A stretch of 49,018 bases of DNA from Scalindua sp964584595 (GTDB lineage: Bacteria; Planctomycetota; Brocadiia; Brocadiales; Scalinduaceae), in assembly GCA_964584595.1 (NCBI GenBank), contig CAZPAM010000011.1:1-49018 (forward strand), read 5' to 3'. The notes below the pieces were generated by a model. It ran no database searches, was not told where the DNA came from, and saw only the letters and a list, made by a program, of their open reading frames with translations. Position 1 is the stretch's first letter, and the number at the start of each line of letters is the position of its first letter. A program made the position numbers and the translations under genes. Shown in pieces: positions 32,294-40,720 of this stretch.

Positions 32294-33550
32294 CTAGTTA
32301 ACCGATGCTTCCCTGGCTACTCCATGTTTATCATAACAAATTGTCCCTGATACAACCGTAAGAACGCACTCAGAATCATGTGAAAATATTCCATCATAAA
32401 TATTAGTTACTGTTCCTTCTTTAATGTCAATTACCGCAATGTCAGCATCATAACCCTCTTCTAGTTTTCCTATTTTATTATTTAATCTTAAGGCGATTGC
32501 CCCTGCAATAGTACCCATGTAAAGAATATCCTGAGGTTTTGAGATTTTGTGCTGAGTATAGATATATTTCATTTCATCTAATATACTGAGTGAATCGTTG
32601 CTTGCCAGACTATCTGTTCCCAGGGCTACATTTATGTTACGATTGCCCAGTTTGTAAAAAGGATGGTCTTTATGACGGAAATATTTATGGCTCCTTGGAC
32701 AAAAGACAATAGTCGATTTTGATTCTTCAATATGATCAACTTCTTCACCTTTTAAATAGTTACAGTGAACAAGTATACATCCATTTTCTAAAAAACCAAT
32801 ATTTTTCAAGTAGTTCACCGGCTTTAAACCGGGAGGTCTCCACTCTTTTAACATATCAAAATCTCTTAAGAGAGAGACAAAATTTCCAGTCCCTCTTGTC
32901 AAGAAATTGGCCTCATCGATTGTTTCAGATATATGGGTGGCAATACTTAATCCTGACTCCACGGAAACGGTTTTAGATCTTTTGTAAAGCTCTTCTGAGA
33001 CGGTATAGGGTGCATGCGGGAATATTCCAATTGAGAGGAGGTCGTCATGCTTGACCTTCCTTATCATATTCTTAAAGTTGTCAATCGTACTCTCTGCACT
33101 ATCCGGATTAAAGTCTATAAGTTCATAAAAAAGAGTTTTCCTGATTTTACTCTTCTGTAATTCCTCCAGAGCAAGGCCGTTTCTGGTAATATCGACCACG
33201 GTTGTTGTGCCTGCCTCAAGGCTGCTATTGATTCCAGTGCGAACAGATGACAGATATTCACTTTCTGTCCACTCTTTCTTTGCATTAACCAGTTGTCTTA
33301 TCCAATCCGTGAAGTCGCCATTGTAATTAATAGAATTGTGTAAATGTGTCAAATCAAGGTGAGTATGAGTATTTACAAATCCGGGCACTATTGCTGAATT
33401 ACCAAGATCAATAATCTGGCATGACTCATGGTTGCTAATATCGTTGGCACGTCCAGCAAACTTCACCTTTCCATCGTCAATCAAGACTACGCCATAATCA
33501 ATTACGGTAGATGGATCTTTTAATAAGTACCTTGATTTCAATAATAGCAT
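32294..33550 (-). CDS. Amidohydrolase, nucleoside deaminase type (MTA/aminofutalosine)
   Basis: This is a metal-dependent amidohydrolase of the MtaD/TrzN group. Metal ligands: His62-x-His64 (NTHTHLDLTHLH), a His in PHAPYTVSE, THISETIDEANF and GTDSLASNDS near the C terminus. VFCPRSHKYFRHKDHPFYKLG is a pattern I associate with aminodeoxyfutalosine and 5'-deoxyadenosine deaminases. Substrates of relatives are 5'-methylthioadenosine, S-adenosylhomocysteine, 5'-deoxyadenosine and aminodeoxyfutalosine. Two contexts fit: mqnE lies 5 kb away, and a methylthioinosine-type phosphorylase lies 43 bases upstream, so deamination followed by phosphorolysis of an MTA-like nucleoside is likely. The exact substrate cannot be fixed from sequence alone. 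Confidence 0.8.
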   Translation of the reverse strand: MLLLKSRYLLKDPSTVIDYGVVLIDDGKVKFAGRANDISNHESCQIIDLGNSAIVPGFVNTHTHLDLTHLHNSINYNGDFTDWIRQLVNAKKEWTESEYLSSVRTGINSSLEAGTTTVVDITRNGLALEELQKSKIRKTLFYELIDFNPDSAESTIDNFKNMIRKVKHDDLLSIGIFPHAPYTVSEELYKRSKTVSVESGLSIATHISETIDEANFLTRGTGNFVSLLRDFDMLKEWRPPGLKPVNYLKNIGFLENGCILVHCNYLKGEEVDHIEESKSTIVFCPRSHKYFRHKDHPFYKLGNRNINVALGTDSLASNDSLSILDEMKYIYTQHKISKPQDILYMGTIAGAIALRLNNKIGKLEEGYDADIAVIDIKEGTVTNIYDGIFSHDSECVLTVVSGTICYDKHGVAREASVN

Positions 33551-33593
33551 TATAATCTCTCAGATTGTCCACGAACTGATAAGCATACACCTT

Positions 33594-34412
33594 TCACGAA
33601 GCAACCCACTCATGCCAGTCATCACCAATAACTCCATTCTTCTTATACCGCTCCATTGATAATTGGCATTTGCAGTTCACATCATGATTGTTAATAGCGC
33701 CAGCTAATGCTGCAATAATGACCGGAAATCTGCTCACACTATTTGCAACTGCCTCTCTATCCTTATCTGATGAAAGGCCCTCAAACAGTTCTCCGGGCCT
33801 GTAGTCACAGTCAACAATGCCCTCTGCATAATTGGTGACATAGCATATGGACGCATAGCACATCTCGAGCTCTTTCGCAAGGAACACTTCAGGGATCAGT
33901 GTCATTCCCACCAGATCAGAACCAAAAGAGGCATATTTCCTGATTTCAGCAGGCGTCTCCAGGCGGGGCCCCTGTGTGCATACATATGTACCACTTACTG
34001 CATAATCAAACTTAAGCGATTTCAGAGAGTCGATTATGGAAAGCCTGAGACTCGGACAAAATACAGGGCTTTGTCGAATGAAGCCTATTCCCTTGTTTTT
34101 AAAGAAGGTGTATTCCCTGTTTTTGGTCTCATCAATAAGGTCATCTACAACCACATATTGCCCAATCTTATATTTTTTATTAATGGCTCCGGGTCCAGAC
34201 CACGACACAATTTGCTTTATCCCTAGCTCCTTCAGCGCATAAATGTTAGCCCTGTAGTTGACGTATGGAGCCGTTTTGGAATATCCTTTCTCACCATGAC
34301 GCGAAAGGAATAGAAAACTGCTATGTTCTGCATCTATCTTGAATATTGCCTGAGATTCTCCAAAAGGGGTCTCTATCTGTCCAATACGCTCGCCATTTAA
34401 TTTATCAGACAT
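33594..34412 (-). CDS. MTAP/PNP-family phosphorylase, methylthioinosine-like
   Basis: A purine nucleoside phosphorylase-type protein: FLSRHGEKGYSKTAPYVNYRANIYALKELG at the N terminus (phosphate His and NYRANI), SWSGPGAINKKYKIG, CTQGPRLETPAEIR and YASFGSDLVGMTLIPEVFLAKELEMCY. The base-binding segment reads TNYAEGIVD. Adenine-preferring MTAPs carry Asp-rich DYD in this place, while 6-oxopurine enzymes have Asn, so methylthioinosine or a related nucleoside is the better guess. That agrees with the deaminase 43 bases downstream: MTA would be deaminated and then split to hypoxanthine and a sugar phosphate. 272 residues is normal. It is probably the first gene of a two-gene unit, with the promoter in 34413-34681. 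Confidence 0.82.
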   Translation of the reverse strand: MSDKLNGERIGQIETPFGESQAIFKIDAEHSSFLFLSRHGEKGYSKTAPYVNYRANIYALKELGIKQIVSWSGPGAINKKYKIGQYVVVDDLIDETKNREYTFFKNKGIGFIRQSPVFCPSLRLSIIDSLKSLKFDYAVSGTYVCTQGPRLETPAEIRKYASFGSDLVGMTLIPEVFLAKELEMCYASICYVTNYAEGIVDCDYRPGELFEGLSSDKDREAVANSVSRFPVIIAALAGAINNHDVNCKCQLSMERYKKNGVIGDDWHEWVAS

Positions 34413-34681
34413 TAATAAATTGTAAGCTTCACTTCCACCAATAACAGCAAATGTATTAGAGATCAGGTCACTCCTTGGAAAATATTGGACACACCCGCCA
34501 AACAGCTCGTCGGGCAGGGTTTTACGAAGTTAAAGACGGACATTAAACACGTTTTGGTCATTATGGTAACAGTTGCTTATTTTACTGTCAACATTTAAAG
34601 GCAGGGGGGGTAAAGGATTGTCAATTTAAGGTTTATGATTGGATATTGAGTTTTACTTATTCCTTGAAATTTTAATAGCCA

Positions 34682-35407
34682 ATGTTAAAATCGGTTATGT
34701 TTATAAATAAGCTATCTTATGTCATTATTGCTCTTGCCTTTTGTCTCTTAACGCTGAACCCTACCGTTTCCTCTGGTTCGGACAATGTTGGTGATTATAA
34801 TCTGGACGAAATATTGACAAGCGTAGAAGGGGCGAATACTAAGCTGGATACAATGGAGGCAGAGATTAAGTACTCAAGGGTTATAACGCTGCTTGATTCG
34901 GAGGAGGTTTCTGTCGGATTTCTACAATTTAAAAAGCCGAAGCTGATCAACGTTAACTTTTTTCCTCCTAGGAGCGAAATCAACGTCATAGACGGATCGT
35001 ATCTCTGGATATATCATATTGAAGAGAGACAGGTAGAAAAATATGAGATGAGTGGTGATGATTCTCCACAGGGAGTGGACATATTTGAATTAGGCTATGA
35101 TTATACTGTGGAAAATGTTAAGGCAAATTATGAAGTCACACTCCTGGATGTCGTTTCTACGGATGAAGAGACATTGTTCCACCTGGAACTTATCCCTCGA
35201 AAGACATTCGAATCAGAATACGACAGGACACTATTATGGATCAAAGAGGGGCTTTGGCTGCCGGTGCAGTACCAGCTATTTGAGAGTGACGGCGAGATTA
35301 TAAACACTATAGAGTTAAGCCATATTGAGATTAATACAGAGATATCCGATGATGTGTTTGTCTTGAATTTGCCTGATGATGTTGAGATTATAGAGCCGTT
35401 TAAATAA
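34682..35407 (+). CDS. LolA-family outer-membrane lipoprotein carrier-like protein
   Basis: A signal peptide (about 1-33) precedes a LolA-type fold: LDEILTSVEGANTKLDTMEAEIKYSR, a VSVGFLQFKKPKLINVNFFPP hairpin, DGSYLWIYHIEERQVEKYEM and the typical LFHLELIPRK and LWIKEGLWLPVQYQLFE strands, ending in DVFVLNLPDDVEII. The canonical LolA contains an Arg in the N-terminal part and a Phe pair; relations are visible but divergence is high. LolA carries lipoproteins across the periplasm. No lolC, lolD or lolE gene lies nearby. The gap upstream (34413-34681) holds a divergent promoter region. It converges on queC with 30 bases between. Confidence 0.82.
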   Translation: MLKSVMFINKLSYVIIALAFCLLTLNPTVSSGSDNVGDYNLDEILTSVEGANTKLDTMEAEIKYSRVITLLDSEEVSVGFLQFKKPKLINVNFFPPRSEINVIDGSYLWIYHIEERQVEKYEMSGDDSPQGVDIFELGYDYTVENVKANYEVTLLDVVSTDEETLFHLELIPRKTFESEYDRTLLWIKEGLWLPVQYQLFESDGEIINTIELSHIEINTEISDDVFVLNLPDDVEIIEPFK

Positions 35408-35437
35408 TTTAGGGCACAGGTTTAATGTTTCCTGCTT

Positions 35438-36139
35438 TCAAATATATGGAATTTTGTCTTCAACTCCAGCATCAGCAAAAGCCTTCAGGCGCAGTGTACA
35501 GCTTTGGCATTTGCCGCATGCCATGTCATTCCTTTCGTAACATGACCATGTGAGGTTGAGGGGGGCGGTAAGCTCAATTCCTTTTTTAACAATCTCAGAT
35601 TTATTCATATTTAATAGGGGGGTAACCACCTTTATGTTAGTTGAAGGTTTTGTCCCAACTTCAACAAGCCTGTTATATGCATCATAATATTCTGCCCTGC
35701 AATCCGGGTAGTCGGGGTAATCCTGCTGAACGGCTCCTATATAGACCTTTTCTGCCTTGATGACCTCGGCCCAGGAGACAGCAATTGATAATAGATGCGT
35801 ATTCCTGAATGGTACATAAGACATTGGAATTTGTCTGTTTGTGCTCTCTTTGTCTACGGGAATGTCCGGATCGGTAAGACTGGATCCGCCGATTTTGCTT
35901 AAATATTCAATCTTCGTTGAGAGAATCCTTGCCTCCGGAACCTTGTAATAATTTGCAATTGCTCTGAATGAATTATACTCTCGCGATTGAGTACGCTGGG
36001 AATATCCTACATGAAGCAGGGCGACAGTGTGCTTGCTATTAGCAATAGCTGTAGTCACACAGCTGTCAAGACCCCCGCTTATGAGAACTATAGCCAATCC
36101 CTTATTATCTGATGAATTTGTCTCTTCCATTTTTGCCAT
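35438..36139 (-). CDS. queC: 7-cyano-7-deazaguanine synthase
   Basis: QueC converts CDG to preQ0 with ATP in queuosine synthesis. Evidence is the PP-loop SGGLDS at 21-26 (VLISGGLDSCVTT), HVGYSQRTQSREYNSFRAIANYY, YVPFRNTHLLSIAVSWAEV and the zinc site CYERNDMACGKCQSCTLR at the C terminus (Cys in the pattern C-x8-C-x2-C-x2-C). Length 233 is typical. The gene follows queE with six bases between, so they form one unit. QueD, QueF and Tgt are not in the window. Confidence 0.96.
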   Translation of the reverse strand: MAKMEETNSSDNKGLAIVLISGGLDSCVTTAIANSKHTVALLHVGYSQRTQSREYNSFRAIANYYKVPEARILSTKIEYLSKIGGSSLTDPDIPVDKESTNRQIPMSYVPFRNTHLLSIAVSWAEVIKAEKVYIGAVQQDYPDYPDCRAEYYDAYNRLVEVGTKPSTNIKVVTPLLNMNKSEIVKKGIELTAPLNLTWSCYERNDMACGKCQSCTLRLKAFADAGVEDKIPYI

Positions 36140-36145
36140 TAATCC

Positions 36146-36802
36146 TTACACACCCCTGGCCTTATCCGGCCATATATACTTTTGAAGTTGAATCTGCAAA
36201 CGTACATCAAGATTGTCCTTTAAAATCCATCCGGCAAGTGTTTTCGGTTTCAACTTCCCGTGAGCAACGCCAACTAATATCTGCGCCCTGTCCATTAATT
36301 TATACTTTCTGCTAATTCGCTTAGCCCATTCATAGTCCTTTTTAGAAGATATTATGAATTTAACCTCGTCCCTGGCCTTTAGTCTCTCAATATTTTGCCA
36401 GTCCATTTCCTTGTCCATTCCGCTGTCAGGGCATTTTATATCCATTATTCTGATTACAGACTTCGGCAGCATATCTATGTCAATGCTTCCTCCTGTCTCT
36501 ACGAAAATCTTATAATGGTTCCCTTTCAGTAGATTTATCAATTTAGTGATACTGTTCTGCAGAAGGGGTTCGCCACCTGTGATACAGACATTTTTGCAGC
36601 CATACACCTTTATTGCTTTTAGTATTTCGCTAACCGACATCTTAGTCCCCTCGTCATAGGCATAAGTTGTGTCACAATACGAACACCTCAGATTACATCC
36701 TGTCAGCCTGACAAAGACGCATGGGATCCCTGCATAGGAGGATTCGCCCTGAATACTCTTAAATATCTCATTTACACGTAAAAGGGGGCTATTTCTACTC
36801 AT
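36146..36802 (-). CDS. queE: 7-carboxy-7-deazaguanine synthase (radical SAM)
   Basis: QueE rearranges 6-carboxytetrahydropterin to 7-carboxy-7-deazaguanine. The family start NEIFKSIQGESSYAGIPCVFVRLTGCNLRC leads to the cluster Cys-x3-Cys-x2-Cys of GCNLRCSYCDT, then VCITGGEPLLQNSITKLINLL and FVETGGSIDIDMLP. The open frame extends to 36874, but the first 24 residues are hydrophobic and unlike QueE, so ATG 36802 (MSRNSPLLRVNEIF) is the likely start, giving 218 residues. No clear ribosome site precedes it. It is upstream of queC in one transcript, and the terminator at 36927-36966 separates it from the methyltransferase gene. Confidence 0.94.
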   Translation of the reverse strand: MSRNSPLLRVNEIFKSIQGESSYAGIPCVFVRLTGCNLRCSYCDTTYAYDEGTKMSVSEILKAIKVYGCKNVCITGGEPLLQNSITKLINLLKGNHYKIFVETGGSIDIDMLPKSVIRIMDIKCPDSGMDKEMDWQNIERLKARDEVKFIISSKKDYEWAKRISRKYKLMDRAQILVGVAHGKLKPKTLAGWILKDNLDVRLQIQLQKYIWPDKARGV

Positions 36803-36926
36803 ATGTGCATATTGATAGCAAAACAGTGTAAATACGTGATTTAGTGCAGTATAGAGCAAAACAGGTAAAATCACGATATTTCACGAACATAACATAAGAT
36901 ATCTTATCAGACGTTTAGTGGATCCA

Positions 36927-36966
36927 AAGAAAAAGGCAGAAAACTCACAATAGATATCTTTCTGCC
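36927..36966 (-). terminator. Rho-independent terminator after the exported methyltransferase
   Basis: Read on the minus strand, GGCAGAAA (36959-36966) pairs perfectly with TTTCTGCC (36935-36942) across a 16-base loop and is followed by TTTTTCTTT (36927-36934). It sits seven bases after the stop of the gene ending at 36973, and keeps it apart from queE. Confidence 0.8.
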
Positions 36967-36972
36967 CGCAGT

Positions 36973-37656
36973 TTACGGCTTCTTTCTGAATACCAGAAAA
37001 TAATGATATGGCATAAACCTGTGTCTTTCTATTAAATCAAATCCGATTCTCTCCACCTCATTTATGACTGTCTCTTTGGAAACTCTCAAATCCAATGGAG
37101 GCCCGAACGGCGATTTCTTTTCAGGGTCCCAGTCAATGATGGCCAATCTGCCGTTGTATTTGAGGTCTTTCCTGATATTTTCCAGCATTAAGATAGGTTT
37201 TTCTAATTCGTGATATGTGTTTGTAAGGAAGACAAGGTTAAAAAAATCATCCAGAAGTGAGGGGTCTTCAACCTTTCCAAAGACAACTCTGATATTATTC
37301 AGCCCCAGTTTTTCTACCTTTTTTGAGATGAAGTTGACCATCTCTATTTGAATCTCTTCGGCAAAGACCATACCTTTGTCCCCTACCCTAGAAGCTAATG
37401 GAATAGTGAAGTATCCTGATCCCGCCCCTATATCAGCAATCATATCACCGTGACTTATCCGAAGTCTGTCCATAATTTCTCTTGTATCCTGCCAATCCCG
37501 GGGTTCCTCAAGCAGGAATATCTTATCAGGCGGGAAAAGGGGTGCGTGATGCCTCTCAAAGGCTGAAGCCGATATACAAAAGAGTGGCGGGAATGTAGTA
37601 ATAAGTATAAGCAGGGTATATTGACATAGGCATTCCGTCATAGATTTTACCTTCAA
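36973..37656 (-). CDS. Exported SAM-dependent methyltransferase-like protein
   Basis: A class I methyltransferase fold: ADIGAGSGYFTIPLASRVGDKGMVFAEE (motif I GxGxG at about 76-82), IRVVFGKVEDPSL, LVFLTNTYHELEKPILMLENIRKDL and GRLAIIDWDP (motifs II-III). The N terminus is unusual, with a hydrophobic signal-like run (CQYTLLILITTFPPLFCISASA, about 11-32) before the FERHHAPLFPPDKIF stretch. Periplasmic homologues with a similar signal exist in diderm bacteria, though SAM is not expected outside the cytoplasm, so the function is unclear. A terminator follows it and the gap to the helicase gene is 40 bases. The substrate is not known. Confidence 0.82.
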   Translation of the reverse strand: MKVKSMTECLCQYTLLILITTFPPLFCISASAFERHHAPLFPPDKIFLLEEPRDWQDTREIMDRLRISHGDMIADIGAGSGYFTIPLASRVGDKGMVFAEEIQIEMVNFISKKVEKLGLNNIRVVFGKVEDPSLLDDFFNLVFLTNTYHELEKPILMLENIRKDLKYNGRLAIIDWDPEKKSPFGPPLDLRVSKETVINEVERIGFDLIERHRFMPYHYFLVFRKKP

Positions 37657-37696
37657 ACCTGTTGCCCCCCTATCATACTCTGTATCAATCTGATGA

Positions 37697-39292
37697 TTAT
37701 CTTTTAGTCGGCTTCTTTTTAGCCCGCACGACTATCGGCCTTTTGCCTTTACCTTCCTTCTTGAATATATGTAGAATTATCTCTGCATCTTCAAAAGGAA
37801 CTGTTATAAACGAGAATTTGTCAAATATTTTGACATCGACTATTTTACTCTCTTCGATATTGGTTTTGTGCTTAATCATAGTTACCAGTTTTTTACGCGT
37901 CATAGCATCTGATTTGCCTAGTGCCACAAACAGCCTTGCTGTTCCAGTCTTATCAACAGATATATCTTTAATTTCACTGTAACCTTTTCCGCTCAGTTCA
38001 TCCTGGTATGAATGTTTAAGAAGAGCAGCTATGATATTTTCCGGCTCTTGATCCTCCAAAAGCTCCTGCGCCATATTGATGTAATCACCATTTATATCTG
38101 ATTTAATAATATTCTTAAGTTGAGTCTTTATCCGTTTCTTCTTGGAATCTATGATGTCTTTGACTTTAGGTATTTTTTCCTTTCTAATCTTAGCCTTGGT
38201 TATTCTCTGTATAAACAGAAGACTTCTGTATTCTTCTGGTGTAACAAACGTTATGGCGGTGCCTTCCTTCCCAGCCCTTCCGGTCCTTCCTATTCTGTGT
38301 ACGTAATATTCAGGGTCCTGCGGCAGAGAATAATTAATTACGTGCGTCAGATCAATGATGTCAATACCTCTCGCAGCAACATCTGTGGCCACGAGGACAT
38401 TGGTTCTCTTTCTCTTAAATTTATTAAGGATCGTTTCTCTCTGATACTGCGATATATCACCATGCAGTGCATCTGCATCATACCCTCTGTCGACAAGGCG
38501 CCTGCCTATCTTGTCTACGTCAACCTTTGTCCTGCAGAAAACAAGGCCATAGAATTCATGTTCGATATCTATAATTCTGCATAATGCGTCAAACTTGTCT
38601 GAAGTAGAAACCTCAAAATATATCTGGTCAGTCAGGTTTGCAGTTAACTGTGCTTTTTTTATTGCTACAAATTCATATTCGCCCATATACTTTTTAGCTA
38701 TTCTCAATATTTCCTTAGGCATTGTGGCAGAAAACAGCATAGTTCTCTTCTTTTGATTGGTAGCATTTAAAATAAGTTCCACATCTTCGAGAAAACCCAT
38801 ATTCAGCATTTCATCCGCTTCGTCCAGCACTAAATATGATATATCCTTTAGATTCATACTTTTCCTTTTAATATGATCTATCACACGTCCGGGAGTACCT
38901 ACTACTATATCAACTATTTTCTTTAAACTTCTGAACTGTAGATCTATAGACTGGCCTCCATATATAGGCACTATATGTAATTTCTTGTTTCCTTTCAGAG
39001 AGTTTAATTCGTCTGAAATCTGGATGGCCAACTCTCTTGTTGGGGCAAGAATAAGAACCTGAGTCTTTTTTGTCTTCTCCTTTATCCGTTCAATAATTGG
39101 CAGTCCAAACGCGGCTGTCTTTCCTGTACCGGTTTGTGCCTGGCCAATCAGGTCGCTTTTACCTTTTAACAGGATTGGGATAGTCTTCTGCTGAATCGGA
39201 GTAGGTTCTTCAAATCCCCTTCTCTTCAGCGCCAATAATGCATTTTCTGATAATCCCAGCTCTTTAAATTTCTGTAATTTTTCCATATTCAC
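37697..39292 (-). CDS. DEAD-box RNA helicase with DbpA-type RNA-binding domain
   Basis: All DEAD-box motifs are present: Q motif around 27-34 (FEEPTPIQQ), I AQTGTGKT at 52-59, Ia PTRELA, Ib TPGR, II DEAD (DEADEMLNMGF), III SAT (SATMP), V and VI ending HRIGRTGRAG. The C-terminal 80 residues (about 445-515: ARLFVALGKSDAMTRKKLV, FSFITVPFEDAEIILHIF) look like the DbpA/CsdA RNA-binding fold, followed by a basic tail. Such helicases act on rRNA folding and mRNA at low temperature. The protein belongs to the DeaD/CsdA group by length (531). It has no partner gene; the upstream gap (39293-39351) separates it from the cobalamin cluster. A GTG at 39292 or ATG at 39286 may be the start. Confidence 0.96.
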   Translation of the reverse strand: MNMEKLQKFKELGLSENALLALKRRGFEEPTPIQQKTIPILLKGKSDLIGQAQTGTGKTAAFGLPIIERIKEKTKKTQVLILAPTRELAIQISDELNSLKGNKKLHIVPIYGGQSIDLQFRSLKKIVDIVVGTPGRVIDHIKRKSMNLKDISYLVLDEADEMLNMGFLEDVELILNATNQKKRTMLFSATMPKEILRIAKKYMGEYEFVAIKKAQLTANLTDQIYFEVSTSDKFDALCRIIDIEHEFYGLVFCRTKVDVDKIGRRLVDRGYDADALHGDISQYQRETILNKFKRKRTNVLVATDVAARGIDIIDLTHVINYSLPQDPEYYVHRIGRTGRAGKEGTAITFVTPEEYRSLLFIQRITKAKIRKEKIPKVKDIIDSKKKRIKTQLKNIIKSDINGDYINMAQELLEDQEPENIIAALLKHSYQDELSGKGYSEIKDISVDKTGTARLFVALGKSDAMTRKKLVTMIKHKTNIEESKIVDVKIFDKFSFITVPFEDAEIILHIFKKEGKGKRPIVVRAKKKPTKR

Positions 39293-39351
39293 ACTATAAA
39301 GGTACTATCTAATTTAATAAACATAATATACTATAAATTGTTTAAGAATAG

Positions 39352-40083
39352 CTATTTTATTTTCCTGACGATGATTACGGACAGATACCCCTTGCCGCTT
39401 CCTTTAAGTGATCTGAGGTCTCTAGTAATATATTCATTGTCGAATCCAACGTAAGAAGCAAACAGTGAATTGTCAATGAGTTTCATCTCTACCAGAAGAC
39501 CAATTACCTCGTCCAGCTTCTTTGCCACTTTCATCAGGACTACAGTATCAAAGCTGTTAAGTACCGGGCGCAATTCGTTGATATCATTCGATACGGGTAT
39601 TATGGCCAGTTTTTCGTCATGTTCAATTATGGGAAAATTAGCCAGACTCGTAGCTGCATTGTAAGACGTAATGCCGGGAATCGTGTGGATGTTTTCTGAG
39701 GGGATAATTTCGGAGAGCTGCTGTAAAAGATAACAATATGTACTGAATGTTAACGGGTCACCAATGGTAAGATAAGCTACACTGTTTCCGGATTTTATTT
39801 CGTCCTTTATCTCATTTGCAGACTTTCTCCATGCTGCTTCAAGTTTAGTCTTATCCTTGACCATGGGATAAATCTGCTCAATAATACGTTTTCCTGCTGT
39901 GATATCCTTGACTATGTCTAACGCCAGACTTGATTTCTTTGAATCTGCTCTTGGTGCAAAGATACAATCTACAGACTTTATAATACGAACTGCCTTTAAT
40001 GTAATTAATTCACTATCTCCGGGGCCTACACCTACACCATAAAATTCTCCTGCTTCACTATTCTTATTCACTCGATTCATCAT
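39352..40083 (-). CDS. cbiL: Precorrin-2/cobalt-factor II C20-methyltransferase
   Basis: CbiL adds the C20 methyl group during corrin ring synthesis. The tetrapyrrole methylase fold shows GVGVGPGDSELITLKAVRIIKSVDCIFAPRA at the N terminus, YLTIGDPLTFSTYCYL in the middle (the GDP SAM motif), IPGITSYNAATSLANFPI and LMKVAKKLDEVIGLLVE. 243 residues is normal for CbiL/CobI. It is the last gene of the cobalamin run, with its first 20 bases overlapping the end of cbiE, so translation is coupled. Whether the substrate already carries cobalt is set by CbiX and CbiD in the same run, which point to the anaerobic route. Confidence 0.95.
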   Translation of the reverse strand: MMNRVNKNSEAGEFYGVGVGPGDSELITLKAVRIIKSVDCIFAPRADSKKSSLALDIVKDITAGKRIIEQIYPMVKDKTKLEAAWRKSANEIKDEIKSGNSVAYLTIGDPLTFSTYCYLLQQLSEIIPSENIHTIPGITSYNAATSLANFPIIEHDEKLAIIPVSNDINELRPVLNSFDTVVLMKVAKKLDEVIGLLVEMKLIDNSLFASYVGFDNEYITRDLRSLKGSGKGYLSVIIVRKIK

Positions 40084-40720
40084 CCAAGATTATAATCACG
40101 TTTAAACCTTTTACCTGTACCTTCAGCAGAGAAGTTACATCAAATTCACGAATTCTCTCATTGTCCAATGAAAGATTTTCACAGACGTATACCTTTCTCT
40201 CTTTTAAACCTTCATCTAATAATTTCCTGGCAATAAGCTTCACATTATTTGAATTGTCTGTTAATACTGCAACCTTTTCATGCTCTCTAACTCTTCTGAT
40301 GAGTTCAGCAAGCCTGCCTGTCCGTCCATGCAAGCTCATGAAACAAGCATCATTCCAGGTCCTGCCAATCCTGGCAAAAGCCAGCTGAACTGAACTGATA
40401 CCGGGCACAACTACACAGTTTTCTATTCCTGCCTTTTCAACTATAAGTTTAGCATAACTGAAGAAACCGGGATCGCCGCTTACAAGGACTACTACACTTT
40501 TATTATTGCTCAGAGAAATGATTCGAGTGATAAGCTGTTTGTAATTTCTGTTGAGAGTATACTTAACAGCCTCTGTGTCTGCGAATAATGACAATAGTCT
40601 CCTGCTCCCGACCAGAACATCAGCATCTTTTATGTATTGCGAGGCCTGGCCGGTCATAAACTTCTTTGAGCCCGGACCACAGCCTACTATTATAATTTTG
40701 TTTACAAGCTTTTTTGCCAA
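40064..40720 (-). CDS. cbiE: Precorrin-6Y C5,15-methyltransferase subunit CbiE
   Basis: CbiE methylates C5 of the corrin ring. Recognised by IIVGCGPGSKKFMTGQASQYIKDADVLVGSRRLLSLF at the N terminus (read in parts), VVLVSGDPGFFSYAKLIVEKAG, VPGISSVQLAFARIGRTWNDACFMSLHG and an EKVAVLTDNSNN region. It is 218 residues long, the CbiE part only; the C15 methylase/decarboxylase CbiT, fused in CobL or separate next to it, is missing here. It overlaps cbiD by 19 and cbiL by 20 bases. That tight overlap leaves no place for cbiT, which must lie elsewhere in the genome or be replaced. Confidence 0.94.
   Translation of the reverse strand: MAKKLVNKIIIVGCGPGSKKFMTGQASQYIKDADVLVGSRRLLSLFADTEAVKYTLNRNYKQLITRIISLSNNKSVVVLVSGDPGFFSYAKLIVEKAGIENCVVVPGISSVQLAFARIGRTWNDACFMSLHGRTGRLAELIRRVREHEKVAVLTDNSNNVKLIARKLLDEGLKERKVYVCENLSLDNERIREFDVTSLLKVQVKGLNVIIILDDESSE

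Noticed and set aside
31800..32297. 165-residue plus-strand frame
   Set aside because: Antisense to the serS coiled-coil arm; low-complexity shadow.
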